Source: Bradysia coprophila (lineage: Eukaryota; Arthropoda; Insecta; Diptera; Sciaridae). Taken from it: DNA of 64,000 nt. Where the stretch lies: positions 1,835,772 through 1,899,771 of the forward strand of contig NW_023503372.1 of the NCBI RefSeq assembly GCF_014529535.1, given 5' to 3'. The notes under the pieces are model-generated. The model was not told the DNA's origin. It searched no databases and was given only the letters and a program-made list of their open reading frames with translations. Shown in pieces: positions 25,131 to 36,212 of the stretch (its first letter is position 1; the number at the start of each line of letters is the position of its first letter). The position numbers and the translations under genes are program-made.

Positions 25131-26216
25131 TTTTATTGCTTGCCCATGCGAAAATTGATTCTTATACATCAATTTCTTAATGCTGAAAACAAACGAGACA
25201 TTGAAAGCGTGTTTTGGTCCTAGTTTTCATTGACAAATGCAGAAATCGCAATTTTCGATAGAGAAATTTCTAAATTTATTTGACATTTGCTACAATTTCG
25301 TCATGAAAACAAGGACCAAAACACGTTTTGAATGCCTCGTTTGTTTTCAGCATAACGCGAAACCAAAACTTCTCTCAATACGATTTTATCCGTAGACAAA
25401 ATCAACAAAACAAAACAAAGTTGCGATATAACATTTGCACACGAATCTAGTATACCGGTGAAATCGGCTCTCACTTCTACAAAAAAAATCCCGAAAACAA
25501 CACTGTTATGATCAGAGCGAGAAAACCGAAGACTAGTTAATATAACTTGCCTTGGGGTACTTGTCAAAGTATTTGCTTCTCTTTCAACATGCTACGTTGA
25601 GAGCGAGAGGATCGAAGACCAGTTTATTATAACTTGACTTGGGGTACTTGTCAAAATATTTCTTTCTCTTTCATCATAACATTCTATTGAATTGTTTTTC
25701 CGGCTTATGATAATTTGAGCAATAATTTTGTTGTTTTTGTTAAATATTTAGACTAAAAATTTTGCAGTGAAGTGAAGTGAATTTTGGTCAAAGTATTCAG
25801 TGTTTTCAAATATAAGTAAAAAATACGCAACTAAACGTGTTTGCCATATGTGTTCATTGAAATTATTTCTAGAACAAAAATGGCCGACACTTTCAGTTTT
25901 CTGATATTTTTTTTTCTTCAAACAGTTTTGAATGCTTTTGCTACATTGAACTCACGACACTGCAAAATTTGTGTCCGAAAACACAAAACAAAAATAATTA
26001 TTGTCTATTTGATGTTGAAAAGCATTAAATATTTCAGCTGATTCATTCTTCTTCATCTGGCTGCACCCCGCGAAAACTTGTTTTACGTGAACACCCCGCG
26101 AAAATAGAGTTTCCCTGACGATAGTGTCACGCAAATGTCTCCCATGTAATCGACTATTTTCGCACGCGCCAAATTGATATGTATGAATCAATTTTCGCAT
26201 GGGGCAAGCAATAAAA
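25131..26216. mobile_element. Candidate 1.1-kb element with about 45-bp inverted ends
   Basis: 25131-25174 (TTTTATTGCTTGCCCATGCG...) and 26171-26216 are inverted copies with few mismatches. The interior holds another fold-back (25180-25353: TGCTGAAAACAAACGAG...CTCGTTTGTTTTCAGCA) and no protein-coding signal. The boundaries could also be two independent copies of a short repeat in opposite orientation. Confidence 0.45.
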
Positions 26217-26449
26217 CGAATTTTCACACATGTTTATGATCTCGTTCGTTTTCGGCTTTGCAAAAATCGTTTTTACCGTACGACGGAACAAACCTGTTGA
26301 TTTATCTTTAAATGTCTAACTTAAAAATAAAAAGTAAGAAAAAAAACTTTCCTTCGTAAACGATGTAAACGATGTTCTCTGAAAGAAATTAACTTAATTT
26401 TAGTACATTTTTTTTTCGTCCTTTTTTCCTACTTATAAATAATAGTACA

Positions 26450-26640
26450 TTACTATACAAGTGAAGTAATTTGATATCTCGTATCCAGATGAGTAAAAGT
26501 ATCCGAGGGCTTCAGCCCGAGGTACTTTTACTCATCGTGATACGAGATATCAAATTATTTCACGTGTAAAGTATGGCGTTTTACTTTACGAGCGAGGGAA
26601 AGGGTCTTCACTAGTGAGGGAAAGGCCACATTACCTCACT
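26450..26640. mobile_element. Palindromic repeat, full copy
   Basis: Nearly symmetrical: GAAGTAATTTGATATCTCGTAT at the left mirrors ATACGAGATATCAAATTATT at the right, around a GAGGGCTTCAGCCCGAGG centre. Ends in TTTACGAGCGAGGGAAAGG. Relative of 23155-23275. Confidence 0.6.
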
Positions 26641-27090
26641 AGTAAATAAATTTAATAACCAGACAATTTTTTTCTTTCACAACGCAGGCGAAAAAATGAG
26701 ACCAAGCCAAAGACTGATAGAAGGTGAGTCCCGAATAAAAAAAACGAGATCAACATCTCGTGAGATTTGTTACATTGGGCCCTTAAATAATAAATTCGAG
26801 GGTGTGGAAATCTCAAAATATAAGAAACTGATACCGCGATAATTTGCTGCCATTTTTTTGACTTCCGACGATCACACAATTTTTTCCTCTTTGTAAACTT
26901 TGGACAGTAGATCTGTTGAATAATGCTTAATTTCCTCTTACCAAAAAAGTACTCCGTGTGAGAGACAATTGAATTTTTAGCCCTGTACGAAGTACAAAGA
27001 AGCTAAGCTAAGTAAGGGCAAAGTGTTTGCCCTATGTTCATAGATAACGAATCCGCAATACAAAATTTGTTTGTCCGTCTGTCCGTCCGA

Positions 27091-27810
27091 AATGAACAGA
27101 AACAGAGGAATAACCAGAAATCGGGAAATGACCAGAAATTAGGAAATGAAGGAAATGAACGGAAATAGAGGAATAGCCAGAAATCGGGAAATGAACGAAA
27201 TGTTTCTGTTCATTTCCCGATTTCTAGCTATTCCTCTATCTCTGTTCATTTCGTCCATTTTTCAATTTCTGGTCATTTCTTGATTTCTGGCTCTTCCTCT
27301 GTTTCTGCACATTTGGTTCATTTCCTGATTTCTGGATATTCCTCTATTTCTGTTCATTTCGTTCATTTCCCGATTTTTGGTCATTTCCCGATTTCTGGCT
27401 ATTCCTTCGTTTCTGTTCATTTCGTTCATTTCCCGATTTCTGGCTATTCCTCTATTTCTGTTCATTTCGTCCATTTCCCAATTTCTGGTCATTTCCCGAT
27501 TTCTGGCTATTCCTCTGTTTCTGTTCATTTCGTTCATTTCCCGCTTTCTGGTCATTTCATTCATTTCCCGATTTTTGGCTATTTCTATGTTTGTGTTCAT
27601 TTCGTTCATTTCCCGATTTCTAGCTATTCATCTATTTCTGTTCATTTCCCGATTTTTGGTCATTTCCCGATTTCTGGTCATTTCCCGATTTCTGGTCATT
27701 TCCCGATTTCTGGTCATTTCCTGATTTCTGGCTATTCCTCTATTTTCCGACTTCTAGTGATTTGCCGATTTTCGGTCATTTCCCGATTTCTAGTCATTTT
27801 CTCGCTTCTT
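27091..27810. repeat. Pyrimidine-rich minisatellite with an inverted 5' end
   Basis: Tandem copies of TTCATTTCCCGATTTCTGG and of the longer unit adding CTATTCCTCTATTTCTG. The first about 100 bases (27,097-27,198) carry the same words in the opposite orientation (GAAATCGGGAAATGA), so the array has a head-to-head junction near 27,199. The period contains no stop in several frames, so long artificial open frames of repeated HFPISGYSS-like peptides appear on both strands; I do not regard them as proteins. Confidence 0.7.
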
Positions 27811-28163
27811 TTCTCCTTTTCATTATTTCTTAACGCTGCGCTGGGCCAGGTAGATTTCCGGTATCCGGTTTTTCGGCAAAAAAATTGCCTGGTATCCCGG
27901 ATACCAAGGATATACATTATTTGCACACGCGGCACAAACTGGTAGCGAAGGTGGGATAGTCGCTCGTGATTGGTGAAGTGGCCCTTGGATGTTTCATGGA
28001 TATCGAAGGGGCCTTCGACAACACGGGCTTTGACGTTGGAAGAAAGGGGAGTCGGACGTGTGGTGGTGAGATGGGTCAGCAACATGCTCAGAGATAGGTC
28101 GGTGGAGGCCAACATATGTGGAAAAACGGACCTAGTGAGCCCAGTTTAATATAAAAGATTTAC

Positions 28164-28826
28164 CTTTAACTTCGGTTGTCTTCTTTACAGGTGGAGGTGC
28201 TGCGCCACACAAAACAGCGGCAAAAGATGGCCCGAAAGACACTGCTTGCTCCACGGTTGCTGATTGGTTTGCTGAAACATTTCAAATGAAGTTATGAATC
28301 TGACCCGTTCCTCCGAGTGAGTAGACGAGTGGGCCAAGAAAGGCTATGCGAATTAGGTAAAATTACTTACGTGCTAGAGATGCCGCCAGTTGACGCCGGG
28401 CGGTTTTCGGTGCGCTTAGTTGCGCGAGCTTGGCCTTGAAACGCGGATGGCTACAAATTCGGGTCGCCTCCGACAAATACGCAAACTTCAATTCGGTCGG
28501 CATGGTCGTCGCTTCACAAAGCTTTTCTCTTAATGTGGCCCGTAGAAATGGCGAAAGCCGACGGTCGTCGCCCATCCGAATGGCGAAAAGTAATACCACA
28601 TTTCGAGCCGTTGTGGCAACTGTGTCCATCATAGCCATATTAAGCATGGCCTTCAGGGTCGCGTCGTTACAAAGATTCTGAAAAACACAATCCGATGAGC
28701 TTGTGTGACTTGCTGACCAACTCATCCTCTTACTTCAGGTGGCATTTCGATCATTTTTCCAGGATCATCTTGCACCTCTTTGACCATTTGACTGACCCAA
28801 TCGAGGGATGCCTTATCCATTGCCAC
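28164..28826 (-). CDS. Unrecognised gene fragment, three exons (partial at both ends)
   Basis: Three consecutive minus-strand exons with consensus sites keep one frame: 28826-28734, 28677-28371, 28271-28164. They read VAMDKASLDWVSQMVKEVQ... through MPPENLCNDATLKAMLNMAM to RRQLAASLAPNQSATVEQ and end after VKKTTEVK with a GTAAAT donor. The composition is alpha-helical with no motif I can name. Intact splice sites and no stops argue for a live or recently live gene, but no first or last exon is found nearby, and a LINE fragment starts 80 bases upstream. It may be part of a gene with long introns or a truncated duplicate. Confidence 0.5.
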
Positions 28827-28904
28827 CTGGATGATTCGAATGTGAACAAATGAATTAAAAACAGAATCTGGACGGTAGCAAAGAGATTAATCACACCACA
28901 AAAG

Positions 28905-29177
28905 GTGAAATGGGCCGTAGGTACATTCAAACCTTTTAAGTCGCCTGGCTTAGATAAGATTTTACCTGCCTTGATTATTGAGTCTGGCAACATTCTGGTA
29001 CCAAATTTAGTCAACTTGTTCCAAGCCAGCTTAGCGTTTGCGTACATTCCGAAAGCATGGCAGGAAGTAAACGTTATCTTTATTCCAAAGCCAGGTAAAC
29101 CGACTTATGCGATGGCAGATGCATACCGGCCTATAAGTCTAACCTGCATTCTCTTAAAGATGCTGGAGAGCCTTTAA
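28905..29177 (+). pseudogene. Fragment of a non-LTR retrotransposon reverse transcriptase
   Basis: About 90 residues match the start of the RT domain of Jockey/R1-type LINEs: FKPFKSPGLDKILPALI, then PKAWQEVNVIFIPKPGK, then YRPISLTCILLKMLE. The palm motifs (YADD) are absent, so this is a scrap left by a truncated insertion or a rearrangement. Confidence 0.8.
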
Positions 29178-29204
29178 CTTGATATGTTGTGAATTCATGA
29201 ATGT

Positions 29205-29989
29205 AACATTCTAGGCGGTAAACGAGTAAACAATGCTCTGGCCCGTTCGTACAAGTCGAGAACGGCGATGGCGGGTGTTCATTTAAATTCCGGATACCGA
29301 GGTGGCTCTACATTTCAACAATTCAAGTATGGGAAAGTTCTTCCAGAAATGATTAAAATGGAGAATACACGAAAAAGAAAAGTGGTACTCACTGCAATCA
29401 GTAAGCAAAAAAATCAAAAAAAAAACGCAGAGTGCAAGACGATGAAGGAGGAAAGAAGAAGAAAAAAGCTTATGGCGAAGGACATCAGGACGTGGACATG
29501 ACACCAGCCCAGTACGAAATTGCAAAAACAATATTTCTTGACAGAATTAAGGAAGACCAATTAAATCGTCTTCGTATAGAGCGGCAGACTCAAGACAAGA
29601 GATATAGTGACAAATACTGCCAGATCATGCAAGATTTGCTAACTTCATCTTATTTTAGTCGAGTCTTACACGCAAGAAATCGAAAAAGCTACAAAAAAAT
29701 CGTGGAGGATATTTTATATCACAATGTACTATACAGTAACTCCGCCGATCTAGTCCATCAACGGTTATATGAGCAGGAAGCTTTAGAGCTCTTTTTAAGC
29801 CTATATAAAAATGAATCCATTGATGTGTGTGGTGTTTTCATAGACGCACAATTTAGCTTTCTTGCTGCTTCTCCGTTTAGATTGTTTGGACGGGATGGGA
29901 CAGTTGTCGTAAAATGTCCTAATGTTTTCAAGAAAAGCATAAACGATGCAGTACAAAGAAAACTTTTGGTCAAAATCGAAAGAATCTGA
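29205..29989 (+). pseudogene. Decayed YqaJ-like (lambda-exonuclease fold) nuclease gene
   Basis: Two overlapping frames form one protein relic. The first (to 29,501) starts GGKRVNNALARSYKSR, resembling the segment before the nuclease in transposon-associated eukaryotic YqaJ proteins; the second (from 29,432) carries the nuclease region: HARNRKSYKKIVEDILY, LVHQRLYEQEALELF, then FLAASPFRLFG and GTVVVKCP. In family members the last two blocks usually read like TPDGL and VEVKCP with catalytic Asp and Glu; here these are lost (Phe-Arg, and Val) while the Lys remains. With the frame change near 29,440-29,480 this is very likely an inactive copy. Confidence 0.6.
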
Positions 29990-30088
29990 TGCTGTTGTGG
30001 TGAACGTTAACAGCCATTGGTAAACAGAAATTCAAGGTGAATTACATGTGTGTCGCAAAAAATATGCTTACTTAGTGGTCTATTTAGG

Positions 30089-30429
30089 CAAAGTAAATAA
30101 ACACTGAAGGTAATGCAAATCCACAGTTACACACGGATCCAAACTTTCAGGTGAATTTTAGCTCCGTCATGTTGCACACGTATTGAATTCGTTTGCGTCA
30201 AGTTGCATCTAGTGGTGAATTCGGAACGATTTAGCGGCGTTATGTTGCACACACATAAAATTCGTTTGCGTCAAGTTGTATTTAGTGGTGAATTGGAAGG
30301 ATTTAGGGCCGTCATGTTGCACAAGTCTAAGGTAGACAACATACGAAAATGAATTCACCTGAAAGTTTGGATCCGTAATTTCTCTGATCCGCTGAGGGTC
30401 TGCATTACCTTCAGTGTTTATATACTTTG
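30089..30429. mobile_element. hAT-like MITE with perfect 8-bp duplication
   Basis: 341 bp; ends CAAAGTAAATAAACACTGAA and its inverted counterpart, flanked by TATTTAGG on both sides (30081-30088, 30430-30437). The interior has two tandem units around GTCATGTTGCACACG and TTGCGTCAAGTTG. Confidence 0.85.
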
Positions 30430-30437
30430 TATTTAGG

Positions 30438-32146
30438 ATCATCTGAATTTAAAATTGAAAAAATTGAATGAGACGATGAGTACTGGAGGACAAAAATGGA
30501 AGCCGAATTAGTGTACTTTTACAATGAGGCTACTTCCTCATCAACTTCCTAAAAGAGGATAAAATATTTCCTATGTTCTCATTCAGGAAATCGTTTCTTT
30601 TGCAAATTACAGCAGAAGTGTTTCCAGGCTTTGTTTTATTTATTTGGCTCGTTACAAACATTAAATCTGATGGTGAAGGATGATGTGTTCGACCAACTAT
30701 ATTTTAGTCACACACATGATAGTGTATGAGCTATTTTGAACGATTTTGCTACCGAAGCGTTAAAATTATGTCCCATATAAAAACCAATTTTTTGTATTTG
30801 CTATTTTGTAACAATGAAAGCATGAACGAAACGTCGTGAATTATAAAGGTTTGTAGTCTATACTCATGTATACGTATATTTTACATCGTACCTCATAGAC
30901 AACTGAATACATTTCAATGATTTACCATCCCTACATGCAATTAAACGCCTGCTGACTAATAAACAAAAATTTGGTCTTGACAACCTTTTCTCAAAAGTCT
31001 GTAACCGCAATGCACATCCAACTTCTATAACCCTCACCTTGTGTAAGGTCTTTCAATTTACTAACACTATGACCCCTTGCAATAATATCTAAAGATTCAT
31101 ATCCTCATCCCCGAACTGAGGTATCAAAGATGTAACTGGCTGACTGGTGTGAATGAGAGGTGAGTATATCGACATATGTAGTGTGAATGAGGTAGCGCAA
31201 ATAGTTGACGTAGCTAAAATGGAATTACCAAACTTTGGCTCGATCTAGTATAATTTTGAAATAAAACGATAGATTCATCGAGAAAATGGCTAGAAAATTT
31301 TCTACAAACTAAAGCCGTTACCGTGTACCCCATATTTCATAAACAATATTTATGTGTTACCCAATGGAAAAAAAATCCAAAATCTGCAATATCGATATCG
31401 ATTTATACGTATTTAAATGTACGTATCCGAACTTATCAAAGACAACGACCATTTTGATTCATTGTTTCTTTAGCTTCACCTTAAGAGTGCCGTTAAACCG
31501 AATTCGATTCATTTTCAATTTTGGGACTACGCCCTGTTGGTTTTTTCAAACATGTTTTTCGTCGATAGAACTGATGGGAAACGAAATGACCGGTCATCAG
31601 TCTTAAAGAAGTATGAGTCCACCATCAGAGGCTACAAAGTAGTAGCGAAGATATTATTCGATGCAGAAATTCCAAAGTTCAGGTAAAAACCATTCAGCGT
31701 CTATCTTTGATAACATGAAAATGGAATTAAGATTTCGTTCGCTCAAATAATCAGAATTGAGATTTTTATCATCAATGCGTTGGTATACTTCCATTAAGTA
31801 CGTACAAGGGGCCATTTACAGATTTTTGACCGCTCTCTCCCCCTTGCACGCTTTCGCACGTTTTTCGAAAACCTCTCATCTGTTATGGAAACGTTGAGGG
31901 TGTGAAGCTAGAAGGATGCTAGAAAAATGCATCTTGGAATCATAAGTACTAATTCAGAACTTTTTTAGTAAATAAATAAACGCGCCCCGTTTTCCTCAAG
32001 CGCGTGCGTAATTTGTGAAAGGTCCCCAACCACTGTTTAGCTACGTAGGTCGGTTCGAAAAAGTCAGAAACGATCGCACTTTCTGTATGTTTTCTGTATG
32101 ACTGTCGTGAGCTATCATCTTCATCTTCATATTCTCTTGATTGCAG
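30438..32146. other. Gene-free stretch
   Basis: No open frame with a recognisable domain, splice support or strong repeat symmetry. Short frames at 31,352-31,606 and 31,949-32,223 look like chance. Confidence 0.4.
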
Positions 32147-33944
32147 AGACACAAGATGGTTTGGAGAACTTTTTTGGGTGCGTGAAGTCGTGCAATCAAA
32201 ATCACAAATCGACTGCTACTCAATATCGAGCTGGATACACAACGATGACTATTAACAACATTACCGGATCAAATTCTTTGCAGGCGAACTGTGAACCAGA
32301 TCAATGTTTAGCAATGCTGACTAATGTTAATGACTTGATTTCCGAGTGGAAAAATTATTCAAGTAGCTCCACGACTGCGTTAGAAAGTCCTGTTGAAGTA
32401 AATGGCCACAAGAGTCCAACCTCGTTCGACGGTAACAACGCGATGATTGTTTTTGACCCCGAACCGGATGAGAACGGTTTTTACGACACAAACATTAATT
32501 GTGTGAATGAGGTCCATAGTCCAGCGAATGTGTGTAGTCCGATCGATCAAATTGAGGTTGGAAGTTGATGCTGGACTGGAAACTGATGTAGAAATGGAAA
32601 TTGATGATGAGCTGTCAGCGTTAATTTCTTACAATCCAGACGGCGGTAGATTTGATAACTGCTGTTTGCGAGGACAATAATCGAATTGGCCGATCAGATA
32701 ACCGTAATTTTGCTAATTGGACCGATATCGGAGTGACGGGTGCAACGGTGAATTTTCAAAATGGACAGTCGGGAAATGCATTGATTCATAGATTTGATAA
32801 CTGCTGTTTGCGAGGGCAATAATCGAATTGGCCGATCAGATAACCAGTTCGCAGAAATCGATACAACGGTGAATTTTCAAAACGGAGAGTCGAAAAGTCC
32901 GGTGACATGTCTAGAACCGTTCAATCCATCACAAAACAACGCAGCTACGCAATACTATTCGGAATTTGATTTGATGTCGGTGCAACGACAATTGATTTTT
33001 GATGATGAGGAGTCGGATGAAATGGAGTGGAAAGACATAACTGTGGTTGAAGAACCAAATCCGTTCAATGGTCCCGCATTTTGGGTGAGGCAAACTGAAA
33101 AACGACAATCGGCCGCAACAATCGGTCAACGTGGCGAAATCATCACGGCTCGAAGTTCCGAATATTCACGTGCCAACGACGAGTCCGGTGAAATCGGCCA
33201 GAGACATCATCGTTAAAGCCCCATTTCCTGCGATTCCAGCGCCAGAAAATCATGATTATGTTTATTTGCATGTAAGTGGTGAAAGTCAAAAATTTTACGT
33301 TTTGACGGTGAACGGACTTCAATTGAACCATAAATGCGGAAAGATTCGGAATTTAGTTTGTTCTAATAAAAGCAAAAACCCGCATTGTAGGGCGTATTTA
33401 CGCGCTCTGGAAACTGTTGTAGCATTCCGGTGGAATTTGTTCAGTTTCAAGACGGGTAGAAACCATACATGCCATACGTTGACTGATAGTCTTAAAAAAT
33501 GGGATGGATCAAGCAATTTGATCCATGAAGCGAAATTAAAAGTGGACTCTCTAGACTCCATTGTGGGATTGATGATGAGCTGTCAGCGTTAATTTCTTAC
33601 GATCCAGAAGGCCAAAATGTGGTAAACATGAGCTCGCAGGCAATTGATATGATAAATCATCAACATATTTCAATTGCATCGACTCGGGTTTGCCAAAAAC
33701 TGTTCAAATTTACAAATTGCGGGTTGTCAGCGTGTCGAACAACATAATTCCAAACATTTGTTACGAGGATGGATTGAAAAAAAAGAAGCTCATGCATCGA
33801 ATTGAGCTGATGGAAATCCATTTTATTGGCAGCACGGAACATAATGAAGGAATCTCACACAAAATTAATGGCTTAATAGCTGACGAAGTCATTTTGTCAA
33901 AGTTGTCGTCACTTCACTGCACTGTTCATATCAACTTTATATGA
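32147..33944 (+). pseudogene. Decayed P-transposase/THAP9-like and FLYWCH-like locus
   Basis: After an acceptor-like TTGATTGCAG, 32147-32568 reads ETQDGLENFFGCVKSCNQNH and GSNSLQANCE, which fits the C-terminal region of P-element/THAP9 transposases (QD.LENFF block). The frame then breaks (near 32,565) and continues as an acidic segment; 32794-33216 and 33131-33592 are two further frames needing a shift near 33,120. The latter contains a Cys/His pattern (LQLNHKCG, LVCSNKSKNPHCRAYL, GRNHTCH) close to FLYWCH/WRKY-GCM1 zinc fingers. Segments are duplicated: ATGATGAGCTGTCAGCG at about 32,603 and 33,570, and TTTGATAACTGCTGTTTGCG at about 32,650 and 32,793. Overall a broken transposon-derived gene; a multi-exon live gene is less likely. 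Confidence 0.5.
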
Positions 33945-34691
33945 TCACTGAGAGTACTGACATCTTTTACAACAATTCCTCAAAACGAAAGTCGGATCGG
34001 TAATTTAAATTGAAGTAATTTTAAAAATTTGTTCTGAGATTTTGATGTAATTTTCATATCAATTAATTGAGGTGTCGTTGACTGATAATTTAACTTTAAT
34101 AGGCTGCAGACATGACAGCGAATTTCCTTTTTCTTTAGTCAGCGTTGAGTTGAGTTCCATTCTACTATTGAGATGGTCGACTAACTTAGCATAATTAGGA
34201 TTACTAACTTAGATTAAGCATTCATTATAACGTTTTGGCAAAGTTTAATGGTTCCCGACGGGAATACCTTCTTTGCTTTTCAGAAAAGAGGCATTAGCCC
34301 AATACTATTTTAACAAGCTTTTGGTTCAGGGTGTGTGAGTTTGAATTGTATAAAGTAAATTCCGAGCTTTGTAATTGTTGAAGGATACCCTTCAAAGGGG
34401 CGAATGTTACGAATCTATTTGAATTACTATTTTGCCTCACTTTAACTTAACGACTAATATTAATCTATTACATATCGTTCATTTGCACTCACCACTCTGA
34501 GGAGAGTTTTAGTTTTCTTCATTCTGTTCAGAACAGCCGATTGTACAACAGTAATTATCAAAAAAAAAATCCAATTTGGGCCCTTGGCATAGGGCCGCTC
34601 CTCGGCCCTAAGTGTTTTTTGCACATAAATCGAGTAAATCTGATCCGATTTTGCTAGTTTTTGTTCCATTTGAGAGATAATTTAATACCAA

Positions 34692-35578
34692 GAGTAAGTG
34701 CAAAGCATTTGCCTATGTTCATAGATGACGAATCCGCAATAAAAAAAAATGTCCGTCCGTCCGTGACCCCTATAACTTGAGTAAAACGTGTCCGATTTTC
34801 AAAATTTTTTTCCCTGATTGGTATGGACAAAAGTAAGGTTAAGTTCGAAAATGGGCATGGTAGGGCCGGCCCTTCCAGGGCTAGGGCTCTATAGGTGTTT
34901 TTCAGTCTTTCGTCGATATCTACAGAAATACGCACGCGATAGCTGCTTGTGATATATCAAATAAGAGGTATTGACGAGTAGAACAAAGTTGCTGAACATT
35001 ATTTTTGGGTAGGATGCAACGTGGGCTTGTTGGGAGGGCTCAAAGGCCGTTACTCGGCCCTAAGTGTTTTTTGCACATAAATCGAGTAAATTTTATCCGA
35101 TTTTGCTAGTTTCTGTTCCAGTTGCGAGATAATAAATATAATGCCGAATAGAATGGTGGTAAGAAAGTTTCAAATTTGGCTTGGACTAAGGCCGCTTCTC
35201 GGCCCTATGTGGTTTTTGCACATAAATCGAGAATATTTCATTAGATTTTTCTACTTTTTGTTTCGTTTGACAGATAATTCAAGAAAAATGGTAAAAAAAA
35301 AGTTGTAAATTCGGATTACTAAAATTACATCGTAGACTTGAGAGACTTGAGAAGTACTTCATATGGGCTTTTGTAATTGCGCTAAGCGCAGTAAATTTGC
35401 AAAAATGGGCAATAATGTCAAATACTCAATAAGGTTTTGAAAGCATTTTCGAAACGGACGAATAAGGGTTACGGGCTTATTAGGGTTATAATGGTTTCGG
35501 ACAAAATAGGTTTACAGGTCGCACGGGGCTCAGTCGCAGCAAACGCTCCGACTGTTCTATTGCTTGGTTTTTTATTCA
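34692..35578. mobile_element. Satellite-bearing dispersed element, copy 2
   Basis: Same order as 21161-22532: AGCATTTGCCTATGTTCATAG, GTCC run, AACTTGAGTAAAACG unit, tandem CTCGGCCCTA units (fewer), and the same CAGTCGCAGCAAACGCTCCG end. A detached unit (34,570-34,690) lies directly before its start. Confidence 0.65.
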
Positions 35579-36136
35579 AAGCTGACATATTTTTACTCGA
35601 AAATGTGCTTTCGTAAAAAGATATCAGCGATCAAACATGTCGAAACGCACAAATGTAGGCTACAATTTCAGCGTACCCTTGAAAACTCTTAAATTAACAT
35701 TTAGGAGGAACCTGAAACCAGTAGTAGTCATCCAGAAGAGTTTTTCGATTTTTCCGGTGCGTTTTGCTTACAACAGAATTTTTACTCATATGTTCAACTG
35801 CTCATATCACAATTGGGGTGAATTTTAACTCCTATATCATCCTGAAAGAACATGCAGTTACCTTTCTAATGACACCACGCACGATCATTTACGTCGCATG
35901 CACCCGTAGATATTTTCATAAGAAAAGTGGATGTTTTGGGTTATTGATTGCATTCCACTAGCCACACGAGCGACAAAGAATTTATTTTGAAATTGGTTTT
36001 GGTTTCTAGCAAGGCAGCTTCTTATGATTTGGGAAGTGGACAGTATATATGGCTGTATTTTAATGTAGAAATCATTACGAATGTCTGTAAATGATTGGTA
36101 GTGTGTTTGTGGACATGTAATTTGAAATGAAAAATT

Positions 36137-36212
36137 GGTGCCAGGACGGGAGACGAACCCGCAATCTTCACCTTTCCGGGGTGATGCTCTTACCACTTGA
36201 GCTACCCGGCAC
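36137..36212 (-). tRNA. tRNA-like gene (class I cloverleaf, GGA anticodon, aberrant)
   Basis: Minus strand folds as a full cloverleaf: acceptor TGCCGGG with CCTGGCA (one G-U), D stem GCTC/GAGC, anticodon stem TCACC/GGTGA with loop CCGGAAA, 5-base variable loop, T stem GCGGG/CCCGT. A-box-like TAGCTCAAGTGG and B-box-like GGTTCGTCTCC are present, and a TTTTT stop follows closely. Oddities: position 33 is C instead of U, the T loop is TTCGTCT (A58 lost), and a GGA anticodon would mean serine, which needs a long variable arm. Flanks form an additional inverted pair (TGAAATGAAAA/TTTTCATTTCA). Probably a tRNA-derived SINE head or pseudogene rather than a working tRNA. Confidence 0.5.

Noticed and set aside
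27091-27810. CRISPR-like array
   Set aside because: Eukaryotic context, adjacent repeats without unique spacers, and a strand flip within the array.
27262-27945. Long open frames with HFPISGYSS-like repeats on both strands
   Set aside because: They are by-products of the minisatellite, open in several frames and on both strands, with no start context or domain.
36137-36212. Functional tRNA-Ser(GGA)
   Set aside because: Short variable arm, C33 and altered T loop contradict a working serine tRNA; kept only as tRNA-like.
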